NCBI GenBank assembly: GCA_037954325.1
Contig: JBBMNZ010000015.1
Span: 14,302,501 to 14,366,500, forward strand
Direction of reading: 5' to 3'
DNA: 64,000 bases
Origin: Fistularia commersonii
Taxonomy: Eukaryota > Chordata > Actinopteri > Syngnathiformes > Fistulariidae
Positions 37,807 through 48,060 of the stretch are shown here, in pieces (the stretch's first letter is position 1; each line of letters opens with the position of its first letter). The notes beneath the pieces were generated by a model, which was not told the DNA's origin, ran no database searches, and was given only the letters and a program-made list of their open reading frames with translations. The position numbers were made by a program, and so were the translations under genes.

Positions 37807-38529
37807 CCTCTCAATATGGGGAAAAAATTGCTCCCAAGTCAGCAAATTCAGTATATTTTTCCATTGTCCATGCCAATTGTATAAGCTTAAATAGTTCAAA
37901 AAACATTCACATATTTTTAAGAGACTTTAATATTTCTCTGATCTCTCCCCCCTTTCCCCCCCATCGCATTGCGAGTAAATACAAATGAATAAATGTGTTC
38001 GTAATGAATTCACTGTTAAATCTATCGCTGCACGTGCAGGCCTAATGTCCGTGGAAAAGTACTGGCACCGTAAAAAAGCAGGAGTATTCCCGACCGTCTC
38101 CCACCCTCCCCGAAATCTCTTTGGAAAAACTCCTCCAAACACCGGGGCTGCGCACAGCTGCACACAACAGATGGAGGCACTGCAGCAGTTAAAAAGGTCC
38201 AGTGCCGTTCGACCGACGCCGTGTACAAAATACGTGGTAACGCCGGGCAGATAAATGTAAAGTATACTTTTTATGTTACCCATTTTGCCCATGATGATTT
38301 TCTGGAGTAGGCCTCAGTGCATCCTGAAACCTTAATCATTCCCAAAAGAGGCATCAGGAAATAAATTCAAGGCCTTTTTTGCCATCGTTCTTAATCTGAA
38401 ATTCAAATTCCCGTCCTCGTGAGTGGGGAAACATTATGCTCTTATTCATCGTGAGCAAGGAGTCTCATCGTCCTCCCGGACGCCGCCTGGAAGAAGGGAT
38501 TAGAGCAACCGTGCATCAAGGGGGACAAA
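37252..38529. other. Intron sequence with AT-rich stretch and short (GT)n
   Basis: AT-rich at 37430-37600, with a short GT run at 37776-37799. No exon recognised. Confidence 0.5.
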
Positions 38530-38672
38530 CGTAACGACGTTCCCCGTTCTTTCTCCGGATCGAACGTCCGTCCGCGTGCCGCAAATCCGTCGGTTTCAGG
38601 CGTGACGCGGATTCGTCGTCCGCGGACCGCGCTCGTCGCTCGACCGGAGTTTCACACACCGAAGTGGCGCGG
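38530..38672. promoter_or_regulatory. Short dense CpG cluster, possible small CpG island
   Basis: I count about 29 CpG dinucleotides in some 145 bp, far above the surrounding intron. No open frame, repeat end or known exon explains it. It could be a small CpG island marking an unannotated promoter, an enhancer, or a GC-rich repeat remnant. Nothing in the sequence chooses between these. Confidence 0.35.
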
Positions 38673-39868
38673 TTCTTAAAGAAAGAGGTTTAAATGCAGA
38701 GGGATGGCTGCACAGTCGGGCTGATCGGCGGGGGGATGGATTTCAGCTGATCCACGGCCAGGCAGCACAGCTCAGTGTCAACACGGCAATGCAAATTTAG
38801 TTGTCAAGTAATGCATAAGTAGCAACATGGAGTCCCATCCATATTTCACACCACAGTAATCTCTCGAAATGATTATTCCTCTTCATAATTCTACATATAA
38901 CAGCTCGTGCAGCTACCTTAGTCTAATACATAAATACTTTGCATCAGCACTGTGATGGGTTGAACCTCAGAATATACATTCCTGCACAACAGACAGCAGT
39001 GCAAACAAAATCTGTACCATTTAAGCCGGTAAATGCATTTAATTCATATGTTTTCCCGTTGATCACAAAGATAATAATCATGAAGTGGTTTTAACACAGC
39101 GTGCAGGACCAAGAAAGAGTTAGGTGAGATGGAGCGTCGGCAGAACCCACGCCTCCGAAAGTCATGGAATGTAGATGTTTTTAGATCCGGTATATATATT
39201 TACAAAAGGCAAATCCCTGTATTTTTGCATTGCATGCAGCACAAACCCCGTTATCTTTGCAGATTATTACTGTGTTATTCAAATGATGTTTCAGCGTACG
39301 ACCAGACGGTGGAAGCATTAGCTATCCAGATGTTCCTGGGGCTCCCAAACCTTCCCAAACCCGTCCACAGGGGAGGTTGGAGTGTTGATACAGTCCTCTC
39401 CAAAGTCCTGATTTGTCTTTTGTTATTTGTTTATTTATTGACTCTTTTAATCATGTTTAATTGTATTTCTGGAAATTATTCCACGCTCTTCCTCCTCCCC
39501 ATCTGTGACAAACAGATGGCTAACCGCTGTCTGCGCTAATACCCACAAACTCCATCGACGGCATCTTTTTTTTTTTTTTTTTTTCCACAAATCAGTGACA
39601 TTCAACGTCAGTGTTTTTCATTATAAATATGAAAACACAGTTAAGCTCCTGGCTTCAGACGTACATTTTCAGACTAATTTTCATGCCAAACTAGGTAGGC
39701 GTTTGAAGACGGCCCCAAATTTCATGGCCCTTGTAATGTCATTTATGAGGAGTTTTTTTTTCTCTCACCGAAAATGAACTAGTTCAGAATCAGAATTGCT
39801 TCATGAAGGGGAAATGAGATGAGAAATATAAGCAGCAAAATAAAAAAAAAATATTCAACACACCAGAA
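38673..39868. other. Intron sequence, nothing recognised
   Basis: Includes a poly-T run at 39566-39584. The stretch 38800-38950 is rich in homeodomain-like words but unproven as a regulatory element. Confidence 0.45.
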
Positions 39869-40205
39869 CAGGGGTGGGCAATTATTTTGGCTGGTGGGCA
39901 ACATTTCTTATCTAAATTTTATGCACGGGCCAACTGGGGGAACAAAATTAAAATTTCAATATAAATATTTCAATTTTTTTGCATTTTATTTCAATTTTAA
40001 ATCATTAATAATAATATAAATGTACCAACAACATTATTTTGGAAAGAAATTAAAGGGAAAAAAAATTAAAAAGGAAAAAATAAGTTTCTAAATATAATAT
40101 TGATTGAAAACACTTGTTAAAATACTCAAATAAAATAGTTTGGCACGCTGGATAAAAAAAAGCAAAACAGGTCGGACGTGGTCTGCAGGACATAAAATGC
40201 CCAGG
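39869..40205 (+). mobile_element. Non-autonomous hAT element with CAGGGGTGGGCAATTA end
   Basis: Starts caggggtgggcaattatttt and continues ggctggtgggcaacatttct. The order of internal motifs (aaatagtttggc, gcaaaac, taaaatgccc) is the inverse of that at 49807-50173, so the two are oppositely oriented copies. AT-rich, non-coding interior. The right end is approximate and no target duplication could be shown. Confidence 0.65.
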
Positions 40206-41823
40206 TCAAGTAAAATCCTGTTGTATAAAAATCCTAATTCGTTAATATCTAGAAGCTAAACTCCCAAATATCCTTGACCTCACCCAGATCTCCAAGGATC
40301 AACAAATCCAGGAGGTGCTAAATAATCATAAATGATTTTTCCGTCACTTTAAGCCACTGGCGTTACCTTTTGCCGAAAGGCCTCCCTGCAAAAACGGCAA
40401 CAGCAATTTTCTCTGCGGTAAAGGCGCATTACAGCGCGTTAAAGTTCCACCTACAGCTGTGAGTAAACGTCCTCCCACACAGCGGGAACCTTGGCTGCAA
40501 CAGCAAGCGGCTCTGCTGAGCAACCGTTGCTACTCGATCGGTGTCGCCGACCTGGCAACGGTAAGACCGAGCACCGTCTCTCTCCTATCTGTTTGGATTT
40601 TTAACACTAACAGTTAGTAGAATTTGCCTCCTCCCATCTTTCCAAAGTTGTGAAGAATTTTCTGGATCAGTTTGTGCTCTGGGTGGTTAAAATAAGCGCA
40701 GACAGGGGAGGGAGGAAAAAAAAAAATTTTTTTTTTTTTTTTTTTTGGAAGGCCTTCATTGTTTTTTTGCATGTCATCATTTTAACGTCCTGTAGACCCG
40801 CCGTCATCCAAGCTGTTCTTTGGAGCTGCTGTGCTGTCATTACGTCACTCCACCAACTTCACTCCGGTTTAACTTATTTGAACCAAAGTATATGTGTCAT
40901 GGTCTCCGCTTTTTGCTTCTTTTGTCCCTTCCTGCTTCTTCAAGAGTTACCTTGTACCCTTCAGGAGATATAAGGGTTCGTTGAACTTTTACTAATGCTG
41001 TCTGGTTTGAGTTTTGAGGATAAAACCTTGCGCAGGAACACATTTTGCAAAATTACAGGCTCTTAACCATGCGGTGTGGAATTTCTGTAAATATGAGAAG
41101 AGCTTGGGAGGCAAGAGGAGAACGTTTTCCAAAGTCCCCTCGGAGATCCCGCCACACTGAAAGAAATACCAAACAAAAATAATATCTATGCACGCCGGTG
41201 AAAGCGAAGACGTCCAATAACAAATCAGGTTTAGCGATTCAGTTTCCATTTGGCCGGCACATTTTGTGCGCGCACATCGAAAATCTGCTGGTTTGTCATT
41301 TTCCTCTCCTCCTCCTCCATCCCTGTCCATCCTCCGTTGGCCTCAGGGGGAAAAAAAAAGGGAAAAAAAAACTGTCAATTCCTCCTCAGTTCTCTCTGTT
41401 TCCTTTCTTATTTTGCTTTTTCTCTTGTAAGTCTTTCCTCCTCTCCTTCTCCTCTTCATCTCACCATACGTCTTTTTCTGTCATTTTATTCGTACACTCC
41501 CTGCTAATCTTGTGTGCTCCGATCCGTCGCCAGCTTTTCTAATTTCCTCTCCCGTCTTATTCAAATTCTGCAGTCGTTTTTTTTTGTTTTTTTCTAAATA
41601 AATGCGTTGCCAAAGCCACACAGCCACACAGTAAAATTAATTAACGAATTATTGGATGTCAATATTGAATAAATTGTAAATAATCAAAATTCATTTTCAA
41701 AAGAATTAAATCGCAATCCTTAAGCAACATTTCTTATTCTTTGCATCAAATCTCCTCACATACCATTGGTTTGTGCTAGAAATGCCATTTTTTCATGTAC
41801 AACCGCAGCCTGAAGCTGCACAG

Positions 41824-41825
<2 letters not shown>
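40206..41825. other. Intron sequence, nothing recognised
   Basis: Holds poly-A/T at 40719-40746 and T- or A-rich runs near 41350 and 41580. No exon or repeat body was recognised. Confidence 0.5.

Positions 41826-41871
<46 letters not shown>
41826..41871. repeat. (CA)n microsatellite
   Basis: Pure CA run of about 46 bp. Confidence 0.96.
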
Positions 41872-41873
<2 letters not shown>

Positions 41874-41989
41874 CTGACTCATGATTAACACACCCTTTCA
41901 ATGCACTGTTTGTGATGTGATGCATCAGTGTCATTATATTTGAGTTCCTCATTGATCTTGAAGTATCGCTATCGCTAAATGCTAATTTC

Positions 41990-42065
41990 ACTGGTAGAGA
42001 TGCATCGGTTAGCGATCCTGCCTCACCGCGGGATTGTGCACGGTTCGAGTGCGACAGCAGGCCTT
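41990..42065 (+). mobile_element. tRNA-like SINE fragment
   Basis: Contains ggttagcgatcctgcctcac followed by a B-box-like acggttcgagtgcgac. The order matches the tRNA-derived head of common fish SINEs. The rest of the SINE body is not evident and it is not a functional tRNA. Confidence 0.4.
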
Positions 42066-42229
42066 CAACAGACGGATATTGAATGAATATTTGTCCAATA
42101 TTTGTCCGATATTTGTCCGATTCATCCAGCTTCAGGAGTTCGGCCTAATGACTTTGGTCTACTTCCGGCGTCCCCTCTGAACCAATCAGAAAATGGTTTG
42201 AATCCACACGTGTGCATTTTAAGATAAGA

Positions 42230-42480
42230 TAAACTTTATTCCTTTGTCAGAGCAGCATAACAAAAAAAAAGTCAAATCAAATACATATGAATATAAATAT
42301 AAATAGAGCGACAGAAGACAGATACAAGACACCAACAACAACAGGGATAATTATGACCAACATAAAGGAACAGTAAGGGTGAAAAATACACAACCAGAAC
42401 TAAACGACAATATAAATAGAGTGACAATAGCAATGACAAGAATAAAATAAATCAACGAAAATAGTCAGGATGCATGCAGA
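42230..42480 (-). mobile_element. LINE 3' end, reverse orientation
   Basis: Opens with aagataagataaactttatt, the inverse of a LINE tail, and runs into gtgaaaaatacacaaccagaa, a phrase also found near 6250. The left half of the LINE is absent or unrecognisable. Confidence 0.55.
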
Positions 42481-43436
42481 CTGGGACCAACAACACACTC
42501 ATCAACATCAACACACTCATCCAGCAATCAGCAAAGGAGAGATTCTTTTGCAAGTGTCGAGACTTGTATGCCCAGTTTTTTTTTGCTTTTTTTTCTCGCC
42601 AGATTACTGAAGCTTGACATCTTTGTGCATAAATGCTTTGGCTGCAACACTGTAGAAGCAGCATCGCAACAAAGCTCTGATCTTTTGTTTTTCGCTGACT
42701 GAACTCTGGAAGAGGAGACAGACCTCGGCATTGGCAGCTTGACAAGTGAAGATGTGAGCAAGGGGGAGTTGAACCTGGCTTCAGACCAGCTAGATATTTG
42801 TCTTCTGTACCTTTTTTTTTTTTTTTTTTTGCTACGGCTAAGCATCTGGTAACGCAGTTTGTCCTCCCTTTGTAAACCACATTCTATAGTTTTTATGACA
42901 TTTAAGTTAATGCTAACCAAACCATCCATATATGGTCTTGAACCCACCATTAAGCCGGAAATGGGGTGTAACAAGCCTTTATTTTACTTTGAACAGAATT
43001 CAGAAAAACATTGTTCCATATATTACTGTAAAAGAAAACGGCTACAGAAAAGTACATTTAATTCTGTCAGAGATTATATCTTACACTTGACAGTTGAAAT
43101 TATATTTTCAGTAAAAGGGTAGGAGAGTTTTGACAGCGCTGGCTAAAAGTGCTGACTAAAGGCTCTGAGGAGATGGAACACATGATTGTTTTTCCGCGGG
43201 ATATTACCGGGGTTTCCTTTCCCAAGGCCATTTTACCTTTAAAATATAATTTAAATGCGATGGTTGTCGAGAGACCACGCGTGCTGCATTGATCTTGTGA
43301 GCTGAAATAATGCCGTTTGTCCAAATTACATGTTTGATGCTATTTTTGTCCGGCGAAAAAAGAAAAAAAAAATTTAATTTTTTTTTTTTCTGTATGGAAT
43401 TGAAAATATGTTGACCTCAAAGTGTTGGATGTTTTT

Positions 43437-43880
43437 TTTTTTTTTAGGAACATAACATTTATGACAATGAAAGGAAAGGTGTCCAAGATAGCGATGCTGT
43501 GTGGTTTACAGACAATATTATTGAGAAAAAGACCGGAGATGGAGATGTTGAGGTTTTATTTGGGAGTGACGAGGATGGAAAGGAACACAAACAAGCCCAT
43601 CGGAGGGAAAACACGCGGTAGATGTTTCGGAGAGAAGGCTAGACTGAGATGTTCTGGTCAAGTACAGAGGAGGGATAGTGATGCTGACGATGGAACAGCC
43701 ATGCGAGAGGCCTGGAGGAAAACCAAAAAGAAGATTAATGGATGGAGTGAAACAGGACGTGAAGTTAGTTGGTGTGAGGGAAAGGATACAGAGAATAGGG
43801 TTAGATGGCGGAGATTGATTTGCTCTGGCATCCCCCCTGAAGGGAGCAGCTAGAAGGAAAAGACAAGAACAAAGATGATA
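43437..43880 (+). pseudogene. LINE reverse-transcriptase C-terminal remnant
   Basis: The + strand frame reads MEMLRFYLGVTRMERN and later RCFGEKARLRCSGQVQRRDS and RVRWRRLICSGIP. These are the C-terminal motifs that follow the reverse transcriptase in an abundant fish non-LTR element; intact relatives read LRFSLGVTRMDR and RLRWFGHVQRRDS. The frame is mutated (missing and changed residues) and the upstream RT domain is gone. The end (ctgaagggagcagctagaag) resembles the short purine-rich 3' end of this family. The minus-strand copy at 63170-64000 is related. Probably RTE or L2 related; clade not settled. Confidence 0.75.
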
Positions 43881-43919
43881 TGAGCTATTATTTCAGTTAT
43901 TTGTTCAGTCGTTCACTAA

Positions 43920-44125
43920 TTCATCATCTGCACAGCATTTCCTGCACTCAGGGCGTTGCAGGGGTTCATCACAGGGCCGCATGTGGAGACGCACAACCAT
44001 CATCTGGGGAATTTAGGGTCTTCGATGAACCTCCTGCATGTTTTTTGGACTGCGGGAGAACCTGGAGGAAACCTAGACAGACACAGGGAGAACATGCAAA
44101 CTCCACATCCCGTCTAATAGAACCA
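43920..44125. mobile_element. Dispersed vertebrate repeat fragment
   Basis: Contains catgttttttggactgcggg, then gaacctggaggaaacc and acacagggagaacatgcaaa, a degenerate form of a very widespread fish and vertebrate repeat (consensus words: tttggactgtgggaggaa, gggagaacatgcaaactcca). Family name and orientation are not assigned. Confidence 0.6.
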
Positions 44126-44455
44126 GGGAAACTCTTGCTGTGATGCGGGATTTTCAAATATGAGACTGAATAGCCGGTGATGCGGAGGGCTCGCTGCAAA
44201 AAGTATTCAAACGGTGGGAAGAAAAAGTCCACGCGGAGCAACGTGAAAGCGAGACGGCTGTGGATTTAGACTTGTTTCGTCGCCTGGAGCGTTTTCAGAA
44301 AACCCGCTGCACGCGGAATGACAGAAAACAGATCGGAATTCCGATGTTTCCTCTCCGGTGAAAGTGTAGCAATATGATCGGACTTGAACCCAGCCTGGTG
44401 TGTCTCGTTTCATGGGGATACACACTTGTCTTTTCAGTGTGTGGTCCAACTTGCC

Positions 44456-44797
44456 GTGTGTGTGTGTGTGTGTGTGTGTGTGTCACCTTGTTCTCTGTCC
44501 GTTGTGGAGCTGAAAGCTTCCAGCCGAGGGTTCCCTCCTGGACCGCTGGGGTGGGGTGTGGGAGGGAACTTGTTTGCCGCAGTTCTCGATGCAGCGATGG
44601 GGAAGCAATTCATTGCCGTCCCACAGTACTGACGCTTGCGCGTTTACACACACACCACACACACACACACAGGCAAACGCACTCACGCGCACGGGACACG
44701 CACACACCGGCAGGATGAGCAGCAGGTCTGAGTGCCGGCAGAAAGCAGGCAGTAGTTTGATGAAAGCACTTCTAGAATAGAGAGAAGTCGTCCTCTT

Positions 44798-44833
<36 letters not shown>

Positions 44834-44973
44834 GGGACACACACAGGCGTGCAGGAGGAGATGGAAAAAGGCGAAGAGGTAAGGAAAGACTTTAAAGCTG
44901 TAGAATTAACAATTTACCCCTGAGTGACAAACTCAAGTTTTGTGTGTGTGTGTGTGTGCGCATGCATCCGTAA

Positions 44974-45016
<43 letters not shown>

Positions 45017-45020
45017 GGAG
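44456..45020. repeat. Cluster of GT/CA and GA microsatellites
   Basis: Within 565 bp lie (GT)n at 44456-44482, (CA)n at 44646-44672, (CA)n at 44801-44832, (GT)n at 44941-44958 and 44975-44996, and (GA)n at 44996-45016. A short frame MEKGEE (44861-44878) before gtaagg sits between them; it has no recognisable function. Confidence 0.85.
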
Positions 45021-45129
45021 CAGCTGCCTGCTCACCCTGCAGTCCTTGCTTTTGAGGATCCTGAACACCGTAGCAGAAAACTGCAGCAACGTCAATTTTT
45101 CTCCCAGTCCCCCTCCAACTCCTCCACCC

Positions 45130-45850
45130 TCCTCCTCCTCCTCCTCCTCCTCCTCCCGGAGCCCCAGCAGTCTCCCGCTCCGCCGTCGTTCAGCCGCCGC
45201 TCGCGTCTCGCCGAGGTCCAACTTTGCCGGCACAGAGATCCCGGCGCCACTGAGTCGCTCTCACGTGCAAATCTCAGGGGTGGGGTTGCGCGCTGCGTTT
45301 GGATGATGCGGCTCAGACGCCGGTGAATAGAATAGGAGTTCCCGGACCTGCAGATTCATTATTGGTCCGAGTTTTCGCGATGGATTCATGGCTTCGTTTG
45401 GTTCGGCGAGGCTGCGCGCGAATGAAAGTCTCTTCTCTGATTGGCCCCCCCGATGTATGTACGACCGCTGAGCGGTTCCAGTAAATGAGCGCGGTGCGAC
45501 GGCCCTCTTAATGAAGCCGTACTTTGTATCGCACAGTGAGTGATCTCCCCGTCCTCCCCCTCCGACCCGCCGCTTCCGGCTTCTGCTGACAAACACAAAA
45601 AGATCATCGTTTCTTTAGTGAAAATGTTGAATTGTCAGGCGGCGACGCGGTTCACTGAACTGCCGGCCTTGTTGTTAAACACACTGTGAAATTATTTTCC
45701 CCCTTGGTGCCGGCGGGAGGCCGGTCCGCGGTCAGAAAATACCGCCGCCGGGGACAGTCGCTCGCTCGGTTACGGACATTTAGCGGGAAATCTGCTCTGA
45801 ATGGGACAGGCATCCACGGAATGCCCATGTGGTGGAGAAGAACCCCCTCC
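45130..45850. other. GC- and CpG-rich segment with (CTC)n
   Basis: A CTC trinucleotide run lies at about 45127-45156 and is followed by CpG-rich sequence up to about 45850. Acidic-looking open frames on the minus strand are made by the CTC run. It could be a CpG island of an unrecognised promoter, but no exon is identified. Confidence 0.35.
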
Positions 45851-46174
45851 AACACCCGGGGCCGGGTTAGGGTTAGTAAATTAATCTCAGGAACCAGATT
45901 TATAAAAAAGAAACAAAAACTGGTATCGCTGAAATGAGTGTGATGTGAGGGAGGCAGCGGGCCCACTAGCCGGCAGCATTTTGGACTGTTTACCCGGTTT
46001 AAAGTCCGGAGCCTTGGCTTGCTTCTTTGCTCTTGGCAGCTTCTGGGTTCTCCACTCCGGCTTGAGTGATCTGGCCGGCCGTCAAGCGGTGAATCTCCAG
46101 CTCCAAAAGTGGCATAGTGCAGGAAATGGCCACTGTGGCTTCACTCAATTGAGTTTTTTTAATAGAAACTAGAC

Positions 46175-46648
46175 CAGGAGTGGGCAAACTACGGGCCGCG
46201 GGCCACATCCGGCCCCTTGGTCTTTTTCGTCCGGCCCGCCAAGAGATCGGAACAAAATTCATACTCGATGTAAATGATTGAGTGATTGGATGAATGAATG
46301 TGGGAGCTCAAAAAGGAGATTATTTCATTTTTTGAACTATTTTCCTGAGCTGGATGACACAGATTGCTTTGTGATTTAGCCTTTACTGTGACCCTCATGA
46401 TTGAGCCGGACGTAAGGCTACAAGGGGAAAAACGGTTTGTGCACGAAATGCAAGCGAACGTAAGAGCCTTCAAAACCAAGCTGGTTTTATTTTCAAAGCA
46501 AATGTCAGACGAGTCTGATATGTACTGTTGATGAATGCGTTTTTTTGTTTTTTTTTTATATATGTATCGTATCTTGTGGGGACCTGGCCCGTCTGTTGAA
46601 TTTTAAAAGTCAATGCGACCCCTGGGCCAAAAAGTTTGCCCAACCCTG
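46175..46648 (+). mobile_element. hAT element, internally deleted (copy 3)
   Basis: Starts caggagtgggcaaactacgg and ends aagtttgcccaaccctg. The flanks aactagac and aactaggc match at 7 of 8 positions, a good hAT target duplication. It is homologous to copies at 17415 and 30330 and in the same orientation. The transposase piece is present but broken by small changes. Confidence 0.87.
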
Positions 46649-46845
46649 AACTAGGCCCTCTTTGCGTTTTTAACCCCAAATAAAGATCTGGGAAATGTAA
46701 GCACGCCCACAAAGTGACGCACTGTCACTCAAAGCGATGGTAACTGATCCGAGCGTCACATCACTCCAGAACTGACAGGTCCGTCATGTTCAAGCTGCAG
46801 GATGTTTGAATTATAGGCATGAATTATACTCACACTGAAATCCAG

Positions 46846-47345
46846 GAGAATTCTTGTCTAAATCTTCTTATCGTGGCAACTGGATTTGAATTTCTTCACT
46901 TGAAGATGTTTCACCCCCATCTGTGAGGCTCCTTCAGTTCTAATGACCTGTGTGGGAGTTTCCCAATATAACTACCGGGGTTTCAAGTGGGTCTCCTAGG
47001 TTATGGTGGCTTGTTATGAAAATGTAAGGGTTGATCTGCAGAAATTAGGTCTGAGGGAGGTTGTTATGCTCACGGGGGTGTCGTTTGCCGGGGACAAAAA
47101 AGCAACTTTTGTGGGATTACCTGGATTGGAATGTGAAATCTGTTTTGGTATTGATCCCAGTATGGCGTTTGTGAAAGGTCCGATGTTCACAGATGCTTTT
47201 TCTGTTTGGGCAAAGATGGCTTCTTTGACTCCTCCTTTGAACCATCTGTCCTCTCTGGCCAGAATACGGACGTGAAACTTCTTCAAGTGAAGAAGTTCAA
47301 AAGTCCGGTTACCTACGACAATTTCGACAAGAATTCTCGTGACCC
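46846..47345 (-). mobile_element. Penelope-like retroelement remnant with GIY-YIG endonuclease tail
   Basis: On the minus strand about 47275-47070 reads HVRILAREDRWFKGGVKEAI, the motif found near the end of the GIY-YIG endonuclease of fish Penelope-like elements (ILxRExxWFxRGVKEA). Reverse transcriptase is missing. The segment is flanked by inverted repeats of about 65 bases, 46846-46912 and 47272-47340, both with gaattcttgtc and cttcttcacttgaag. Inverted terminal copies are known for Penelope-like elements. It is 5'-truncated and mutated. Confidence 0.7.
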
Positions 47346-47499
47346 AGATGACCGAGAACTTCCACAGACAAATTACAGGAGAGAAATCATCGTCCCGGGA
47401 ATCAGTCAAACCATCTTAATATGACCAGGAAAACAAACTTTGGCAGGTCAAAGACTTGATTCCCGCTGATGTCGTGTAATTTAACAGCCCCGAAAGACA

Positions 47500-48060
47500 A
47501 CCGATGCTACCCATACGTCAGAAGACTTTAATAAAAGATTTGGAAAAACTGTCATCTCACACCTGCTCATATCTAAAGACAAGTTTTTAGTCACAACCCA
47601 CACTGTGAATCTTATAAGGTTACGACTTACATCTAGATTATTTCAGCAATTTTATTTTTTCCCCGCTACGCGATGATTTCACCGGGTATTTGCGGCGCCT
47701 CTGCTATTTCAGATCCCTGCTTTTCCTTCTCCACTCGGTCCTGATACGTTGGCGAGTTGACATTGTCCAAACCGGGCCGTTCCGCCCACAGCTTCACCTT
47801 CGGCTCTTCTTTCCGGCCGCTCCGTACAGATCGGGACGTCCTTTGCCGGTCCCGTTCATCCCCACCACCGACAAATTACCGTCTCTGCTGCCAATATCGC
47901 TCTGGTGATTGTTTGTCTACCAGGTTTCCCGCTTCTGTTTTTGTCAAATATCAGTCGTTGGTTGTGTTATGTCACCTTAAAAAATCTTGCGGTCGTATCC
48001 AACATTTGATGTCGTCAAAAGCCCCAAGACTAGAAAAGGTCTGATATAAAACAGTTCTGA
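47500..48060 (-). mobile_element. Transposon remnant encoding a Myb/SANT-like domain (copy B)
   Basis: Homologous to copy A at 26520-26970. On the minus strand about 47850-47680 reads KLWAERPGLDNVNSPTYQD, then RVEKEKQGSEIAEAPQIP, the same Myb/SANT or MADF-type fold. The stop present in copy A is absent here, but other residues have decayed. Two independent copies of the same coding fragment support a mobile element, perhaps PIF/Harbinger. No nuclease part was found and the ends are undefined. Confidence 0.5.

Noticed and set aside
41990..42065. Possible tRNA gene (B-box ggttcgagtgc)
   Set aside because: No cloverleaf arms could be formed and flanking words match a SINE head; treated as a SINE fragment.
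45130..45233. Glu-rich protein on the minus strand
   Set aside because: The Glu run is the translation of a (CTC)n repeat and runs into CA repeats.
47003..47275. 90-codon + strand frame (MVACYENVRV...)
   Set aside because: It is the shadow of the Penelope-like endonuclease coded on the opposite strand.
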